Counted from the stretch's first letter, positions 16,933-25,320 are shown. The stretch is DNA of 39,781 bases from Chloroflexota bacterium (GCA_012729765.1 JAAYCM010000029.1:1-39781); one strand, 5' to 3'. Notes: a model not told the origin generated them from the letters alone. A program made the numbers and translations.

Positions 16933-17979
16933 TTAACGCAAGCCCTGCACGAGATAGGTCACGACCGGTTCCTCGCGGCCCCGCACCAGGCGCGGCCCCA
17001 CCCGCATCACCTCGACGGTAGATTCGACCAGCCGGCAGGTTTCCTCGCTGATCGTGATCTGGCTCTGGCTGCTCAGCCCTTGCAGGCGGCTGGCGAGATT
17101 GACCGTGTCGCCGATGGCGGTGAAATCCATCAGGTCGGGCGCGCCGACATTCCCCACAATCGCCTTGCCGGTGTGGATGCCGAAATTGATACCCAGGCGA
17201 AAGGCCGGCGCGAATCGCTCGTGAAACGTGGGCAGCGCCTCACGAATCTCCAGCGCAGTCTGCACGGCGCGCAGGGGATGATCGGGCAGTGGCAGGGGTG
17301 TGTTATACAGCGCCATCACGCCGTCGCCCAGGAATTTATCGACCGTCCCGCCATTGGACTTGATCCGCTCCACCAGCAGCGCGTGGTACTGGTTGAGCAC
17401 GTCCAGCAGCAGGTGCGGCTCGGCATATTCCGAGACGGTCGTGAAGCTCTCCAGGTCGGCAAACAGCACCGTGACAATCGTCTCCGCGCCGCCCAGCTCG
17501 ATCCGCGTCGGGTCTTCGAGCAGCTTCTCGACGATCTCGTGGGCGACAAAGCGCTCGAAGGTGAGCCGGACCTGCTCCCGCTGCGCGCGCAGGTCGTCGG
17601 CCTGCTCTTTGGCGCGCAGCCGGGTCTGGATGCGGGCCACCAGCTCGCGCGGGTGAAACGGCTTGGACAGGTAGTCGTCGGCCCCCAGCCCCAGCCCCAT
17701 AACCCGCGAGTCCACATCGACCTGGGCCGTGAGCATGATCACCGGCACCTTCGCGGTGAACGGATTGGTCTTGATCGCCTGGCAGACCGCGAAGCCATCC
17801 AGCACCGGCATATTGACATCCAGAATCACCAGATCGGGCGGATCGGCCAGCACCAGGTCGAGCGCGATCTGCCCGTTCTCGGCGGCCAGCGCGATATAGC
17901 CCAGGCTGACCAGGATATCCGCGACCAGCTCACGGCTGTCCGGGTTATCTTCCGCGATCAACACACGCGGAACAGGCAT
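16933..17979 (-). CDS. Response regulator with class III adenylate cyclase output
   Basis: 348 aa. Receiver domain (1-122) with phospho-acceptor Asp54, Thr84 and Lys106, a coiled linker (120-145), then a class III cyclase catalytic domain. Metal-binding residues are Asp175 (LFADLESFT) and Asp219 (FLGDG). Substrate-selecting Lys215 and Asp285 match adenylate rather than guanylate cyclases, and transition-state Asn294 and Arg298 are present (DTVNLASRLQ). The enzyme should make cAMP from ATP under phosphorelay control. A GGGGAG ribosome site precedes the ATG by 6 nt. The gene starts 34 nt after the single-domain receiver, so the two are probably one transcript. No cAMP receptor protein is in the window. 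Confidence 0.93.
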   Translation of the reverse strand: MPVPRVLIAEDNPDSRELVADILVSLGYIALAAENGQIALDLVLADPPDLVILDVNMPVLDGFAVCQAIKTNPFTAKVPVIMLTAQVDVDSRVMGLGLGADDYLSKPFHPRELVARIQTRLRAKEQADDLRAQREQVRLTFERFVAHEIVEKLLEDPTRIELGGAETIVTVLFADLESFTTVSEYAEPHLLLDVLNQYHALLVERIKSNGGTVDKFLGDGVMALYNTPLPLPDHPLRAVQTALEIREALPTFHERFAPAFRLGINFGIHTGKAIVGNVGAPDLMDFTAIGDTVNLASRLQGLSSQSQITISEETCRLVESTVEVMRVGPRLVRGREEPVVTYLVQGLR

Positions 17980-18013
17980 CGACGTCTCCCCACCTGCGCG
18001 GCCCTGCCGGGCA

Positions 18014-18397
18014 CTAGGATTCGGCTTCGGAATCGGATAGAAAGTGGGTCAGTTTGCTGGAAAGCTCGCGCAGGTCGATCGGCTTCGAGATATAGTCGTT
18101 ACAACCGGCTTGCAGCGCCTTTTCGCGATCACCCACCATCGCGTGAGCCGTCAGCGCGATGATCGGGATGTGCGCCAGCGCCGGATTCTGTTTGATCTGC
18201 GTAGCCGCCGCCCAGCCATCCATCTTGGGCAGCGAGAGATCCATCAAAATCAAATCGGGAATCTCCGACTCGGCCAGCGCGATACCCTGCTCACCGTCGA
18301 TCGCAACGAGCACCGTATACTTGAGCGACGCGAGCACGTCGGTGATCAAAATCCGGTTGTCGGGGTTATCCTCTACGACCAGAATTCGCTTTGTCAT
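18014..18397 (-). CDS. Single-domain response regulator (CheY-like)
   Basis: 127 aa, receiver domain only. Acidic residues at 9-10, phospho-acceptor Asp53 (LILMDLSLPKMDG), Thr83 and Lys105 (ISKP) are all present, so phosphorylation should be normal. There is no output domain, so it acts through protein contacts or as a phosphate shuttle. The pattern (NPDNR after the acidic pair, DGEQGIALAE) is like the receivers often found with hybrid kinases (DivK-like). It is immediately upstream of the receiver-cyclase gene and downstream of two 7TM kinases on the same strand, which suggests but does not prove a shared relay. Confidence 0.93.
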   Translation of the reverse strand: MTKRILVVEDNPDNRILITDVLASLKYTVLVAIDGEQGIALAESEIPDLILMDLSLPKMDGWAAATQIKQNPALAHIPIIALTAHAMVGDREKALQAGCNDYISKPIDLRELSSKLTHFLSDSEAES

Positions 18398-18403
18398 AAT
18401 CCT

Positions 18404-18420
18404 CGCGCGGCAGCCGCGCG
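18404..18420 (-). promoter_or_regulatory. Hairpin next to the ribosome site of the CheY-like gene
   Basis: CGCGCGG, 3-nt loop, CCGCGCG, placed directly before the GAGG ribosome site and 6 nt before the ATG at 18397 on the minus strand. A stable helix there could affect translation initiation. Confidence 0.35.
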
Positions 18421-18479
18421 CTGCTCCTTTCTTCTGTCACCCGCAAGCTAATCTTAGCCTATTGTTGGTTAATGTGCAT

Positions 18480-19292
18480 CTACACGCGGTTGGCGGCCAG
18501 CCACGCCATGCCGAAATCGACCACCGCCCGCTGGGGGAACAGCAGCGCCCGCGCCTGCGCGATCCGGCCCGTGCGCAGCGGGCCGTGCGCGTTGAAGGCC
18601 GCGCCAAGCCGCTCGAAATCGTCGGGGTCGGTGTTCACATCGTCGAACGTTTCCCAGCGCCGCTCGCCATCGATCAAAACCGGCGCGCCGCGCTGCAACA
18701 CACGTTTTCCCGCCCACGCGGCCCGATATTCGGCCAGGTGCAGCGACGTATTGTTGGCATGCCCGACGCCCAGCAGCAGCACCGAGCCATCCAGATCGTA
18801 GATCCGCGCCAGCGGCGAGTCGTCGCCCAGGGAGTACGCCAATGGATGGTGCCCCGCGATGTACTGCGCCTGCGCGCCGTAGGCCGCGAACGATACCTGC
18901 GGGTGCGCGCTGCGGATGACGCCCGGCTGCTTGCGAAATGTCTCCGGGATGGCGCCCATGCCGCGCGTCGGAGTCAGATCGGGATCGTAGGCGGGCATCG
19001 TCTCGCGGATGATCTCCCACCACGCTTCCGGCACAGGGGGATTGCACCACTCCGCCGGGTCGGAGAGATCGCCCGAATGAGTCGGCATAACAAGCGTCCC
19101 GTCCGGCCCCAGCGCCGCTTCCAATGCCAGGATGACCGTCACCGGGCCGCCGCACACCCAGCCGAGCGCGCTCAGCGACGAATGCACGATCACGGTCATG
19201 CCCGGCTTCAGGCCGAGCGCCTGGAAATCGCGCACCAGCGATTCGATGGTGGCCGGGCAGTCCGCCGCTCCTACTGCGTCCCATTCACTCAT
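18480..19292 (-). CDS. AAC(3)-family aminoglycoside N3-acetyltransferase-like protein
   Basis: 270 aa, the usual length for the family. Conserved stretches of the AAC(3)/YokD fold are visible: VHSSLSALGWVCGGPVTV near 36-53, GTLVMPTHS near 65, RGMGAIPE near 110 followed by the RSAHP motif, and LLLGVGHANNTSLHLAE near 173-189. Family enzymes transfer acetyl from acetyl-CoA to an amino group. Many chromosomal members have unknown natural substrates, so resistance is not implied. A GGGGAG ribosome site lies 8 nt before the ATG. The gene is embedded in a signalling cluster with no obvious functional link; a repeat-rich gap separates it from the kinases upstream. Confidence 0.88.
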   Translation of the reverse strand: MSEWDAVGAADCPATIESLVRDFQALGLKPGMTVIVHSSLSALGWVCGGPVTVILALEAALGPDGTLVMPTHSGDLSDPAEWCNPPVPEAWWEIIRETMPAYDPDLTPTRGMGAIPETFRKQPGVIRSAHPQVSFAAYGAQAQYIAGHHPLAYSLGDDSPLARIYDLDGSVLLLGVGHANNTSLHLAEYRAAWAGKRVLQRGAPVLIDGERRWETFDDVNTDPDDFERLGAAFNAHGPLRTGRIAQARALLFPQRAVVDFGMAWLAANRV

Positions 19293-19300
19293 AAGCTGCT

Positions 19301-19352
19301 CCCCTCACCCTGAATCCCTCTCCCACACCGGAGCGAGGAACCTAAAACCTGC
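19301..19352 (-). repeat. C-rich dispersed element, degenerate fragment C
   Basis: About 50 bp aligning by eye with the left part of the reverse-oriented copy at 10348 (CCCTNAATCC, CTCCCACACCGGAG), with several substitutions. The other end is missing. Confidence 0.5.
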
Positions 19353-19370
19353 ACGCCGCCGCTCGCGTAG

Positions 19371-19424
19371 GGGTAGGGCAAGCCCTACCCGTTTCCCGGC
19401 CAGCGGGCGAGGCTTGCCTCGCCC
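19371..19424. repeat. Composite palindrome pair (BIME-like)
   Basis: GGGTAGGGC-AA-GCCCTACCC (19371-19390) and GGGCGAGGC-TT-GCCTCGCCC (19405-19424), both perfect, separated by 14 bp. The order is reversed relative to the pair at 27339-27390, and the spacer is roughly the reverse complement of the spacer there, so the whole composite is inverted. Confidence 0.85.
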
Positions 19425-19481
19425 CTACAAAAAATACCTGGGCCAACATGCATCGGCTGCCCCTCAAAAATGCATCCCGCG

Positions 19482-20930
19482 CTACGCTGCCGAACGGGTG
19501 CGGTCGTCCTTCTCGGCAGAGGCCGACACCGCCGGCAGCGTGATAAAGAACGTGGTCCCGTGACCCGGCGCGCTTTCCAGCCAGATTCGCCCGCCGTGCA
19601 GCTCGACTAGCTTCTTGGTGATCGCCAGCCCCAGGCCCGTCCCCTCATAGCGCCGCGTGACGGAGCTGTCGGCCTGGTGAAATTCGGCGAACACCAGATC
19701 GGCCTGCTCCGACGTGATCCCGATCCCGGTATCGATCACCTCGATCTGCACCATCGATCCCGATCCGAAGGCGCGCACCGTCACGCTGCCCTCGTGTGTA
19801 AACTTGACGGCGTTGGCGACGACGTTGGTCACGATCTGGCGGGCGCGCATCTCGTCGGCATGCACCGCCGGTGCACCGGCAAACTCGCGCGTGATCGTCA
19901 GCCCCTTGCGCTGGGCCAGCGGCTCGATCGTCGCCAGCACGTTTTCGAGCAGGGCCGGGATCGGCACCGCGCGCCGGTCCAGCACCACGCGCCCGGCCTC
20001 GATCCGGCTGAGGTCCAGCACGTCGTTGATCAGGCTGAGCAGGTGATGCCCGTTGCGGATCACCTTTTGCAGGCGGTCGCGCTGGGTGTCGTTGAGCGCA
20101 CCGTAGATGCCGGAGATCACCAGCTCGCTGTAGCCGATGATCGAGTTGAGCGGCGTGCGCAGCTCGTGACTCATGCTGGTGAGGAACTGCGTTTTCATCT
20201 CGCTGGCCGCTTCCAGCTCGGCGTTTTTCTGCGCCAACTGCACATGCAGCTCGGCCAGCGGGTTGAACAATTCATACCGCAGCACACGCCAGCCCATCCA
20301 CGCTGCCGCCGCCGCCAGAAAGACCGCGCTGAACGGCAGCGGCACGCGCGGCCAGATCAGCGTGGCCGATACCGCGCTGCAAATCATGAGGAACGGGGCG
20401 GGCCACAGCGACCGCCCGCGCTCGTCGGGCATACGGTAGAGAAAAATCGTCGTGGCGATCAGATAGGCGAGCACCGTGCCGGTGGCGAAATAGCCGAGCG
20501 GCGTGAACTCCCCCTGATAACCGCCGTCCTGAACCGCCACCGGGCGGATGTTGATCATCAACTGGCCGGACCACAGCAGCACGCCCTGCACCACAACCAG
20601 CACGCCGCCGATCAGCCGCATGGCGCGCACGGTCGGGGCGTGACCGCTGCCATAGGCTGATCCGAAGTAGAACACGGCCACGACGAACGCGCCGTAGGTC
20701 ATGGTCGCCAGGTAGAACACGGGGGCCGGGTCCATGTTGATCTCGCCGACAAAGCGGCTCAGGGCGTTGATCACGCTGTAGGCGCCCAGCGTCAGCATGA
20801 CCAGCGCGAACAATTGATTGGTCCGCTGGCGTGGAGCCTGCCACAGCACCAGCATGAGCAGGGCCGCCGCCAGCACTGCCGTCAGGCCGTTGGCCGTCAC
20901 CACGATGATCGTCGTGATCGAAAGTGTCAT
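19482..20930 (-). CDS. 7TM-type membrane sensor histidine kinase
   Basis: 482 aa. About seven N-terminal hydrophobic helices (1-215) with a basic loop QAPRQRTNQ after the first helix, a short coiled linker, HisKA with His255 (MSHELRTPLN), and a HATPase domain with DTGIGI and GTGLGL boxes intact. There is no receiver. The start ATG overlaps the stop of the upstream hybrid kinase (ATGA), which shows tight translational coupling. The membrane part is clearly homologous to that of 20927-22768 and, more distantly, 6364-7902. The coupled pair suggests that the hybrid kinase and this kinase form a complex or share a signal. The ligand is unknown. Confidence 0.93.
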   Translation of the reverse strand: MTLSITTIIVVTANGLTAVLAAALLMLVLWQAPRQRTNQLFALVMLTLGAYSVINALSRFVGEINMDPAPVFYLATMTYGAFVVAVFYFGSAYGSGHAPTVRAMRLIGGVLVVVQGVLLWSGQLMINIRPVAVQDGGYQGEFTPLGYFATGTVLAYLIATTIFLYRMPDERGRSLWPAPFLMICSAVSATLIWPRVPLPFSAVFLAAAAAWMGWRVLRYELFNPLAELHVQLAQKNAELEAASEMKTQFLTSMSHELRTPLNSIIGYSELVISGIYGALNDTQRDRLQKVIRNGHHLLSLINDVLDLSRIEAGRVVLDRRAVPIPALLENVLATIEPLAQRKGLTITREFAGAPAVHADEMRARQIVTNVVANAVKFTHEGSVTVRAFGSGSMVQIEVIDTGIGITSEQADLVFAEFHQADSSVTRRYEGTGLGLAITKKLVELHGGRIWLESAPGHGTTFFITLPAVSASAEKDDRTRSAA

Positions 20931-22768
20931 GACTGCACCTCACTATAACGCTCGCCCGTCTTGAGCAGCCGCCGCACCTGCTGAAGCAGCTCATCGGGCT
21001 GGATCGGCTTGGTCATGAAGCCGTCAATCGGTGAGAGTCGGGCCGGGGCGCGTTCGTCGGTGGCCGTGATGATCAGGACCGGCGTCGAAGCCGTGCCCGG
21101 CTCGCGGCGCAGCAGCTCGAAAAGCTGCCAGCCGTCCATCCCCGGCATCCGCAGGTCGAGTGTGATCAGCGCCGGCTTGAGGTCGCGCACAAGCTGGAGT
21201 CCGTCGCTGGCTGTGCACGCACCATAGACGCGGAAATGCGCCGCGCCAAGCTGTCCTTGCAGCACTTCGAGCGCCTCGCAGTCGTCATCAATGGAGACGA
21301 TGATCGGCCCTAGCGCGTGGGCGGGCGGCTCCAGCACCGCGCCGGACGGCATGAAGCTCGGCGCGAGCGGCAGCGTCACGTAAAAGGTCGAGCCGTGCCC
21401 TGGCGCGCTCTCGAACCACACGCGCCCCTGGTGCAGCTCGGTCAGCCGCCGCGCCAGCGCCAGCCCCAGGCGCGTCCCCTGGTAGCGGGGCTGGCTGGCC
21501 GACGAATCGCCGTTGTGAAACGCCTCGAAGAGCGTCGCGTGGCGCTCCGGTTCGATCCCGATGCCGGTGTCGGCCACCCGGATCACCACATGGCGCGCCA
21601 CCCGGTTAACCGTCGCGCCGAGCGTCACGCTGCCCTCGTCGGTGTACTTAAGCGCGTTGGAGAGCAGATTGTTGATGATCTGGCGCACGCGCACATCGTC
21701 GCCCCAGATCTCCGGCAGATCGCCATAGGCGCGCACGAAGCGCAGATCGCGTGCCGCGGCCTGCGGCTCGAAGCTGTCGGCCAGCGAGTCAAGCAGGCTG
21801 CGCGTGGGCAGCCGGGTCAGCGACAGTTCCAGCCGCCCGGCCTCGATCTTGCTCAGGTCCAGCACATCGTTGATCAGATCGAGCAGCAGATGCCCGTTGC
21901 GCATCACTTTTGTCAGGCGGTCCACCTGCAAATCGGACAGATCGCCGTAGGTCCGGCTGAGGACCAGGTCGCTGTAGCCGATGATCGAGTTGAGCGGCGT
22001 GCGCAGCTCGTGACTCATCGTCGCCAAAAACTGCGACTTGAGCTGGGTCGCCTCGTAGAGCTGCTGGTTCTTGACGGCCAGCTCCAGGTTGAGATCGGCG
22101 AGCGGCTGGAAGACCTGATACTTGATCACCGCGCGCCCGATCATACCCACCGCGATCACGATCGCCACCGCGTTGAGCGAATAATCGCGCAGCTCGGTGA
22201 CCAGCGCAAAGGCGACCACTCCCGCCACCAGCAGCAGCACCGGAACCATCAGCGCACGCCCGCGCGGCGTGGGCGAAGAGCGCAGCAGAATCAGGCTGCT
22301 GATCAGGTAGAGCACCACGAGCAGCGACCCGATCTCACCGATTGGCGTCAGTGTAAAGTGATAGCTGCCGGAGCGCAGCGGCACGAATTCCCCATAGATA
22401 CGATCGGACCACAGCATCGCCAGCCCCGCCGCCAGCAGCGGGATGCTGATCACATGCTCGATCCGCCGGATGCGGGGCGGCAGCCCGCCGAACGTGATGA
22501 TGAAATTGAACAACAGGATGATGGCGATCAGGTAGACGCTGGTCGTGGCATAGCGCAGCGGGCGCGGCTCCAGATCGAACTGCTGCGGCACCTGCCACAC
22601 CATATTCAGCAGGCCGAACAGCGAAAACGCGACCATGCACAGCGCGAAATACTGGTTGCTGAGCCGGCGCGGCCCCTGCACGATCATCAGCAGCGCCAGC
22701 GCCGCGCCAAACACGGCCAGGGACACATTGGTACTGATGCTTAGGATAGTCGCAGAACCTATCTGCAT
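20927..22768 (-). CDS. 7TM-type hybrid histidine kinase with C-terminal receiver
   Basis: 613 aa. Seven-helix sensor (1-220), linker, HisKA with His253 (MSHELRTPLN), HATPase with G1 DTGIGI, then a receiver (about 496-605) with phospho-acceptor Asp548 and Lys near 592. The G2 box reads GTRLGL, with Arg443 in place of the second glycine, which may change nucleotide binding. The frame extends to an ATG at 22840, but the internal ATG at 22768 has GGAG 9 nt upstream and aligns with the start of the paralogous kinase downstream, so I use it. It is first of a coupled pair with 19482-20930. The receiver probably passes phosphate on to another protein. Confidence 0.92.
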   Translation of the reverse strand: MQIGSATILSISTNVSLAVFGAALALLMIVQGPRRLSNQYFALCMVAFSLFGLLNMVWQVPQQFDLEPRPLRYATTSVYLIAIILLFNFIITFGGLPPRIRRIEHVISIPLLAAGLAMLWSDRIYGEFVPLRSGSYHFTLTPIGEIGSLLVVLYLISSLILLRSSPTPRGRALMVPVLLLVAGVVAFALVTELRDYSLNAVAIVIAVGMIGRAVIKYQVFQPLADLNLELAVKNQQLYEATQLKSQFLATMSHELRTPLNSIIGYSDLVLSRTYGDLSDLQVDRLTKVMRNGHLLLDLINDVLDLSKIEAGRLELSLTRLPTRSLLDSLADSFEPQAAARDLRFVRAYGDLPEIWGDDVRVRQIINNLLSNALKYTDEGSVTLGATVNRVARHVVIRVADTGIGIEPERHATLFEAFHNGDSSASQPRYQGTRLGLALARRLTELHQGRVWFESAPGHGSTFYVTLPLAPSFMPSGAVLEPPAHALGPIIVSIDDDCEALEVLQGQLGAAHFRVYGACTASDGLQLVRDLKPALITLDLRMPGMDGWQLFELLRREPGTASTPVLIITATDERAPARLSPIDGFMTKPIQPDELLQQVRRLLKTGERYSEVQS

Positions 22769-22963
22769 AAGGCTGTACTCCGTCGCACTCACGCAGGCGT
22801 AGGAACTTATCATTGTACCTGGATTAAGCCTTTGTTGCATGACGCGCCGCCTCTGGGCGCTTGCAGGTTTCAGCCAGGTAGCAGGTTAACTATAATCTTC
22901 ATTGTCATGACCATCATTATAATAACCTCTACCGGGAATTGTATGTAGGGAGAAAGGAATCCG

Positions 22964-23569
22964 ATGGGTAATGAGTGGTTAATCATTTCCGCTGTCGCGG
23001 CCATTTTCAGCCTGGGCGCGGCGCTCTACGCTGCCCGCCGCCAGCGAGTGGTCGTCGCGCAGAGCCGGGCCAGCAGCGGCGATCCCGACCGGGAGCCGAC
23101 CAACCAGTTCTGGCTGATCCTATCGACGGTCTGGACGCTTGTGTTCATCCTCGCCATTGGAGCCATGATCTGGTACTTCGCGCAGGAAGAAACGCGGGTG
23201 AGCATTGTCTCGCCGGCTCCCGACGCGCTGGTCGGCGAGGTGGAGATCGTGGAAGGACAGTCGAAAAACGTGCCGGACGGCAACACGATCTGGGTGGTGG
23301 TCGTGCCGGCCCCCGGTGGCCGCTACTACCCTCAGGGAGAGCCGATCGTGAATGCCGCCGACGGGCAGTGGGAAACCGCCGCCCTGTTCCAGAACGAGGC
23401 AGACGAGCCGGGCAGCTTCGAAATCCTGGTGGTGCTGGCCGACCGCGACGCACACGACCGGCTGAATGGGGCGACCACCCTGGCCGGGCTGGGCGAGCTG
23501 GGTCCGGCGCTGGAAGAACTGCCCGCCGGCGCGAAAGTGTACGACCGGATCACGGTGTTCCGGCGATGA
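22964..23569 (+). CDS. Two-helix membrane protein with exposed beta-rich domain
   Basis: 201 aa. Helix 1 at about 5-23, a basic/polar loop, helix 2 at about 48-71, then a domain of about 125 residues with beta-strand character (VSIVSPAPDALVGEVEIVEG, TIWVVVVPAPGGRYYPQGEP) resembling Ig-like or carbohydrate-binding-like sandwiches. Helix polarity suggests the domain is outside the membrane. AGAAAGGAA precedes the ATG. The stop overlaps the start of the YbaK-type gene (ATGA), so the two are co-translated. No family recognised. Confidence 0.7.
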   Translation: MGNEWLIISAVAAIFSLGAALYAARRQRVVVAQSRASSGDPDREPTNQFWLILSTVWTLVFILAIGAMIWYFAQEETRVSIVSPAPDALVGEVEIVEGQSKNVPDGNTIWVVVVPAPGGRYYPQGEPIVNAADGQWETAALFQNEADEPGSFEILVVLADRDAHDRLNGATTLAGLGELGPALEELPAGAKVYDRITVFRR

Positions 23570-24054
23570 CCGCTGCCCTCAGCCCCAGCGCTCAAAAAGT
23601 GCAGGATGCGCTCAACACACGCGGCTTCGGCCATCTCCAGGTGATCGAGCTGCCCGATACGACGCGCACTTCTGCCGAGGCCGCCGCCGCGATCGGCTGC
23701 ACCGTCGCGCAGATCGCCAAATCGCTCGTGTTCCAGGGCCGCGAGACGGGCCGCCCGGTGCTGGTAATCGCCAGCGGGCCGAATCGCGTTGATACAAAAA
23801 TCGTCGCCGCGCAGGTGGGCGAGCAGATCGGCAAGCCGGACGCGGATTATGTGCGGGCGCGAACCGGCTTCGTGATCGGGGGGGTGCCGCCGCTCGGACA
23901 CAGCGAGCCGCTGGCGACCTTCATCGATCGCGATCTGCTCCAGTTCGAGACGATCTGGGCGGCAGCCGGCAACCCATTCGCCGTCTTCCACCTGACGCCG
24001 GACGACCTGGTGAACATGACCGGCGGGCAGGTGCTCGACCTCAAACAGACCTGA
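23566..24054 (+). CDS. YbaK/ProX-type aminoacyl-tRNA deacylase
   Basis: 162 aa, the standard length of the stand-alone editing domain. The pattern TRTSAEAAAAIGCTVAQIAKSLVF followed by a VIASGPNRVD strand, a GFVIGGVPPLGH loop and a C-terminal NPFAVFHLTPDDL strand matches the YbaK/INS superfamily. The lysine in AQIAKS is the usual catalytic residue. Members hydrolyse mischarged tRNAs, such as Cys-tRNA(Pro) or Ala-tRNA(Pro). Which substrate applies cannot be told from sequence alone; the SAEAAAAIG pattern is typical of the YeaK-like subgroup. The ATG overlaps the previous stop; no other start is plausible. Confidence 0.88.
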   Translation: MTAALSPSAQKVQDALNTRGFGHLQVIELPDTTRTSAEAAAAIGCTVAQIAKSLVFQGRETGRPVLVIASGPNRVDTKIVAAQVGEQIGKPDADYVRARTGFVIGGVPPLGHSEPLATFIDRDLLQFETIWAAAGNPFAVFHLTPDDLVNMTGGQVLDLKQT

Positions 24055-24140
24055 CAATAGTCCTATGTTCGACGCTCTTAATTCGGATCTCGCTCCCTCA
24101 GAAGAAGGGATTCTGGCAGGTGGGCCGCGCCTCGCCCAAA

Positions 24141-24169
24141 TTGACACGGCCTGGTAAGTCGCCTAAGAT
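24141..24169 (+). promoter_or_regulatory. Promoter for the secreted protein gene
   Basis: TTGACA (24141-24146), 17-bp spacer, TAAGAT (24164-24169). Consensus -35, good -10, ideal spacing; the ATG is 54 bp downstream. Confidence 0.65.
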
Positions 24170-24222
24170 GTAGGCAGACTCTAAATAGCATAATCAATTC
24201 GCGTTGGTCACAGGAGCTTACG

Positions 24223-25302
24223 ATGCGTCATTTCAGTTTTGCACGCACGCGGCTGATTTTGCTGGCGGTGGCGCTGCTCGTTGCACTGGCGCTGCCGGTC
24301 GTGAACCGTCCAATCCATGCGTCCGACTCTCAACCGGGCGCAGCCCCGGCCCGCGCCCAGGGATCGAACTGCAGCGATGGGCTGATCAACGATGACGGGG
24401 GTTTCGAAAATGGCTATGCCGGGCCGGGTGGGGCGTCCAATGTAACCTTCGTGGAACGCTATACGCCGCCGGTTGTTCCCTTCCGCGTGACGGATGTCTG
24501 CGTCTGCTGGCTGCAAAACAGCGGCAGCACGTCGATCAATTACAGTATTGTGTTCTACGCCGACGACGCGACCTGGCCGGGGCAGGAAATCGCCCGGTTT
24601 GGCGCAGCGGCGAGCGGCATCCCCGGCACACTGCCCGGCGCGTTTAGCGGCGCGGGTGTGGATGCGGTGGTCGATGGCCCGTTCTGGGTCGGCGTGAACT
24701 TCGACTCTGGCGCGAATCCGGGCGTTTTCCTGTGCGGCGACGAGAACGGCCCAGGCGGCTCGCCTGGGGGCGCGTGGTCGCTCGACGGCGGCGCGACCTG
24801 GGAGAACACCGTCAATTTCTTTGCGCTCTACCGCGCCACCGGGATTCGCGCGCGGGGTGAGGAAGTCGATACCAGCGCCGGGCCGGTCACCACTGCCGCC
24901 GACAACGCGCGCGCGCAGGCTCCCCTGCTCCAGACCATGAACGGCGCCTCGTCGGTGCGCACGACCCTATCCGATGGCGCCGTGCAGGATGGCAGCATCT
25001 TCGGGCGCGTGATCGCGCAGGATGGGCAGTTCCAGCTTGATGCGGGCCAGATCGGGAACCAGGGCGTGCTCGATTCGGGCGTGATCCAGGCGGTCGATGT
25101 CTTCGCCCTCAACCATCAGGGCCAGGCAATCACGCACTTCAACAGCCCGGTCGAGGTGTGTCTGAAGGGCAGCGGGCGCGTGCTCTATCTGGACTCGAAC
25201 GCCATGCCCCGCGTCCCGGTCGAGCTGCCCGGTGCCGAGCGCGACGGCTACACCTGCGCCAACGTCCCGAACGCGGGCGTCGTGGCGCTGGTCAGCGGCT
25301 AG
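24223..25302 (+). CDS. Secreted protein of unknown function
   Basis: 359 aa. Clear signal peptide (basic start, Leu/Ala/Val-rich core to about residue 27). The mature part is Gly/Asp/Asn-rich with short beta strands; the region at about 50-205 looks like an extracellular beta-sandwich (DGGFENGYAG near 58, WVGVNFDSG near 155). The C-terminal ~110 residues form a second domain. Cysteines are sparse and could form disulfides. AGGAG precedes the ATG by 6 nt, and a near-consensus promoter lies just upstream, suggesting strong, independent expression. No enzyme motif is seen. Confidence 0.75.
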   Translation: MRHFSFARTRLILLAVALLVALALPVVNRPIHASDSQPGAAPARAQGSNCSDGLINDDGGFENGYAGPGGASNVTFVERYTPPVVPFRVTDVCVCWLQNSGSTSINYSIVFYADDATWPGQEIARFGAAASGIPGTLPGAFSGAGVDAVVDGPFWVGVNFDSGANPGVFLCGDENGPGGSPGGAWSLDGGATWENTVNFFALYRATGIRARGEEVDTSAGPVTTAADNARAQAPLLQTMNGASSVRTTLSDGAVQDGSIFGRVIAQDGQFQLDAGQIGNQGVLDSGVIQAVDVFALNHQGQAITHFNSPVEVCLKGSGRVLYLDSNAMPRVPVELPGAERDGYTCANVPNAGVVALVSG

Positions 25303-25320
25303 CGGCAGTCGAATGTCGTG

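Noticed and set aside
15769..18162. Long plus-strand frame opposite MscS and the receiver-cyclase
   Set aside because: It crosses two well-supported minus-strand genes and their gap and has no recognisable domain; a compositional shadow.
22770..22960. Divergent promoters between the hybrid kinase and 22964
   Set aside because: Two TATAAT strings (22891 and 22918) exist in the AT-rich gap, but no properly spaced -35 box was found for either strand, so I did not call them.
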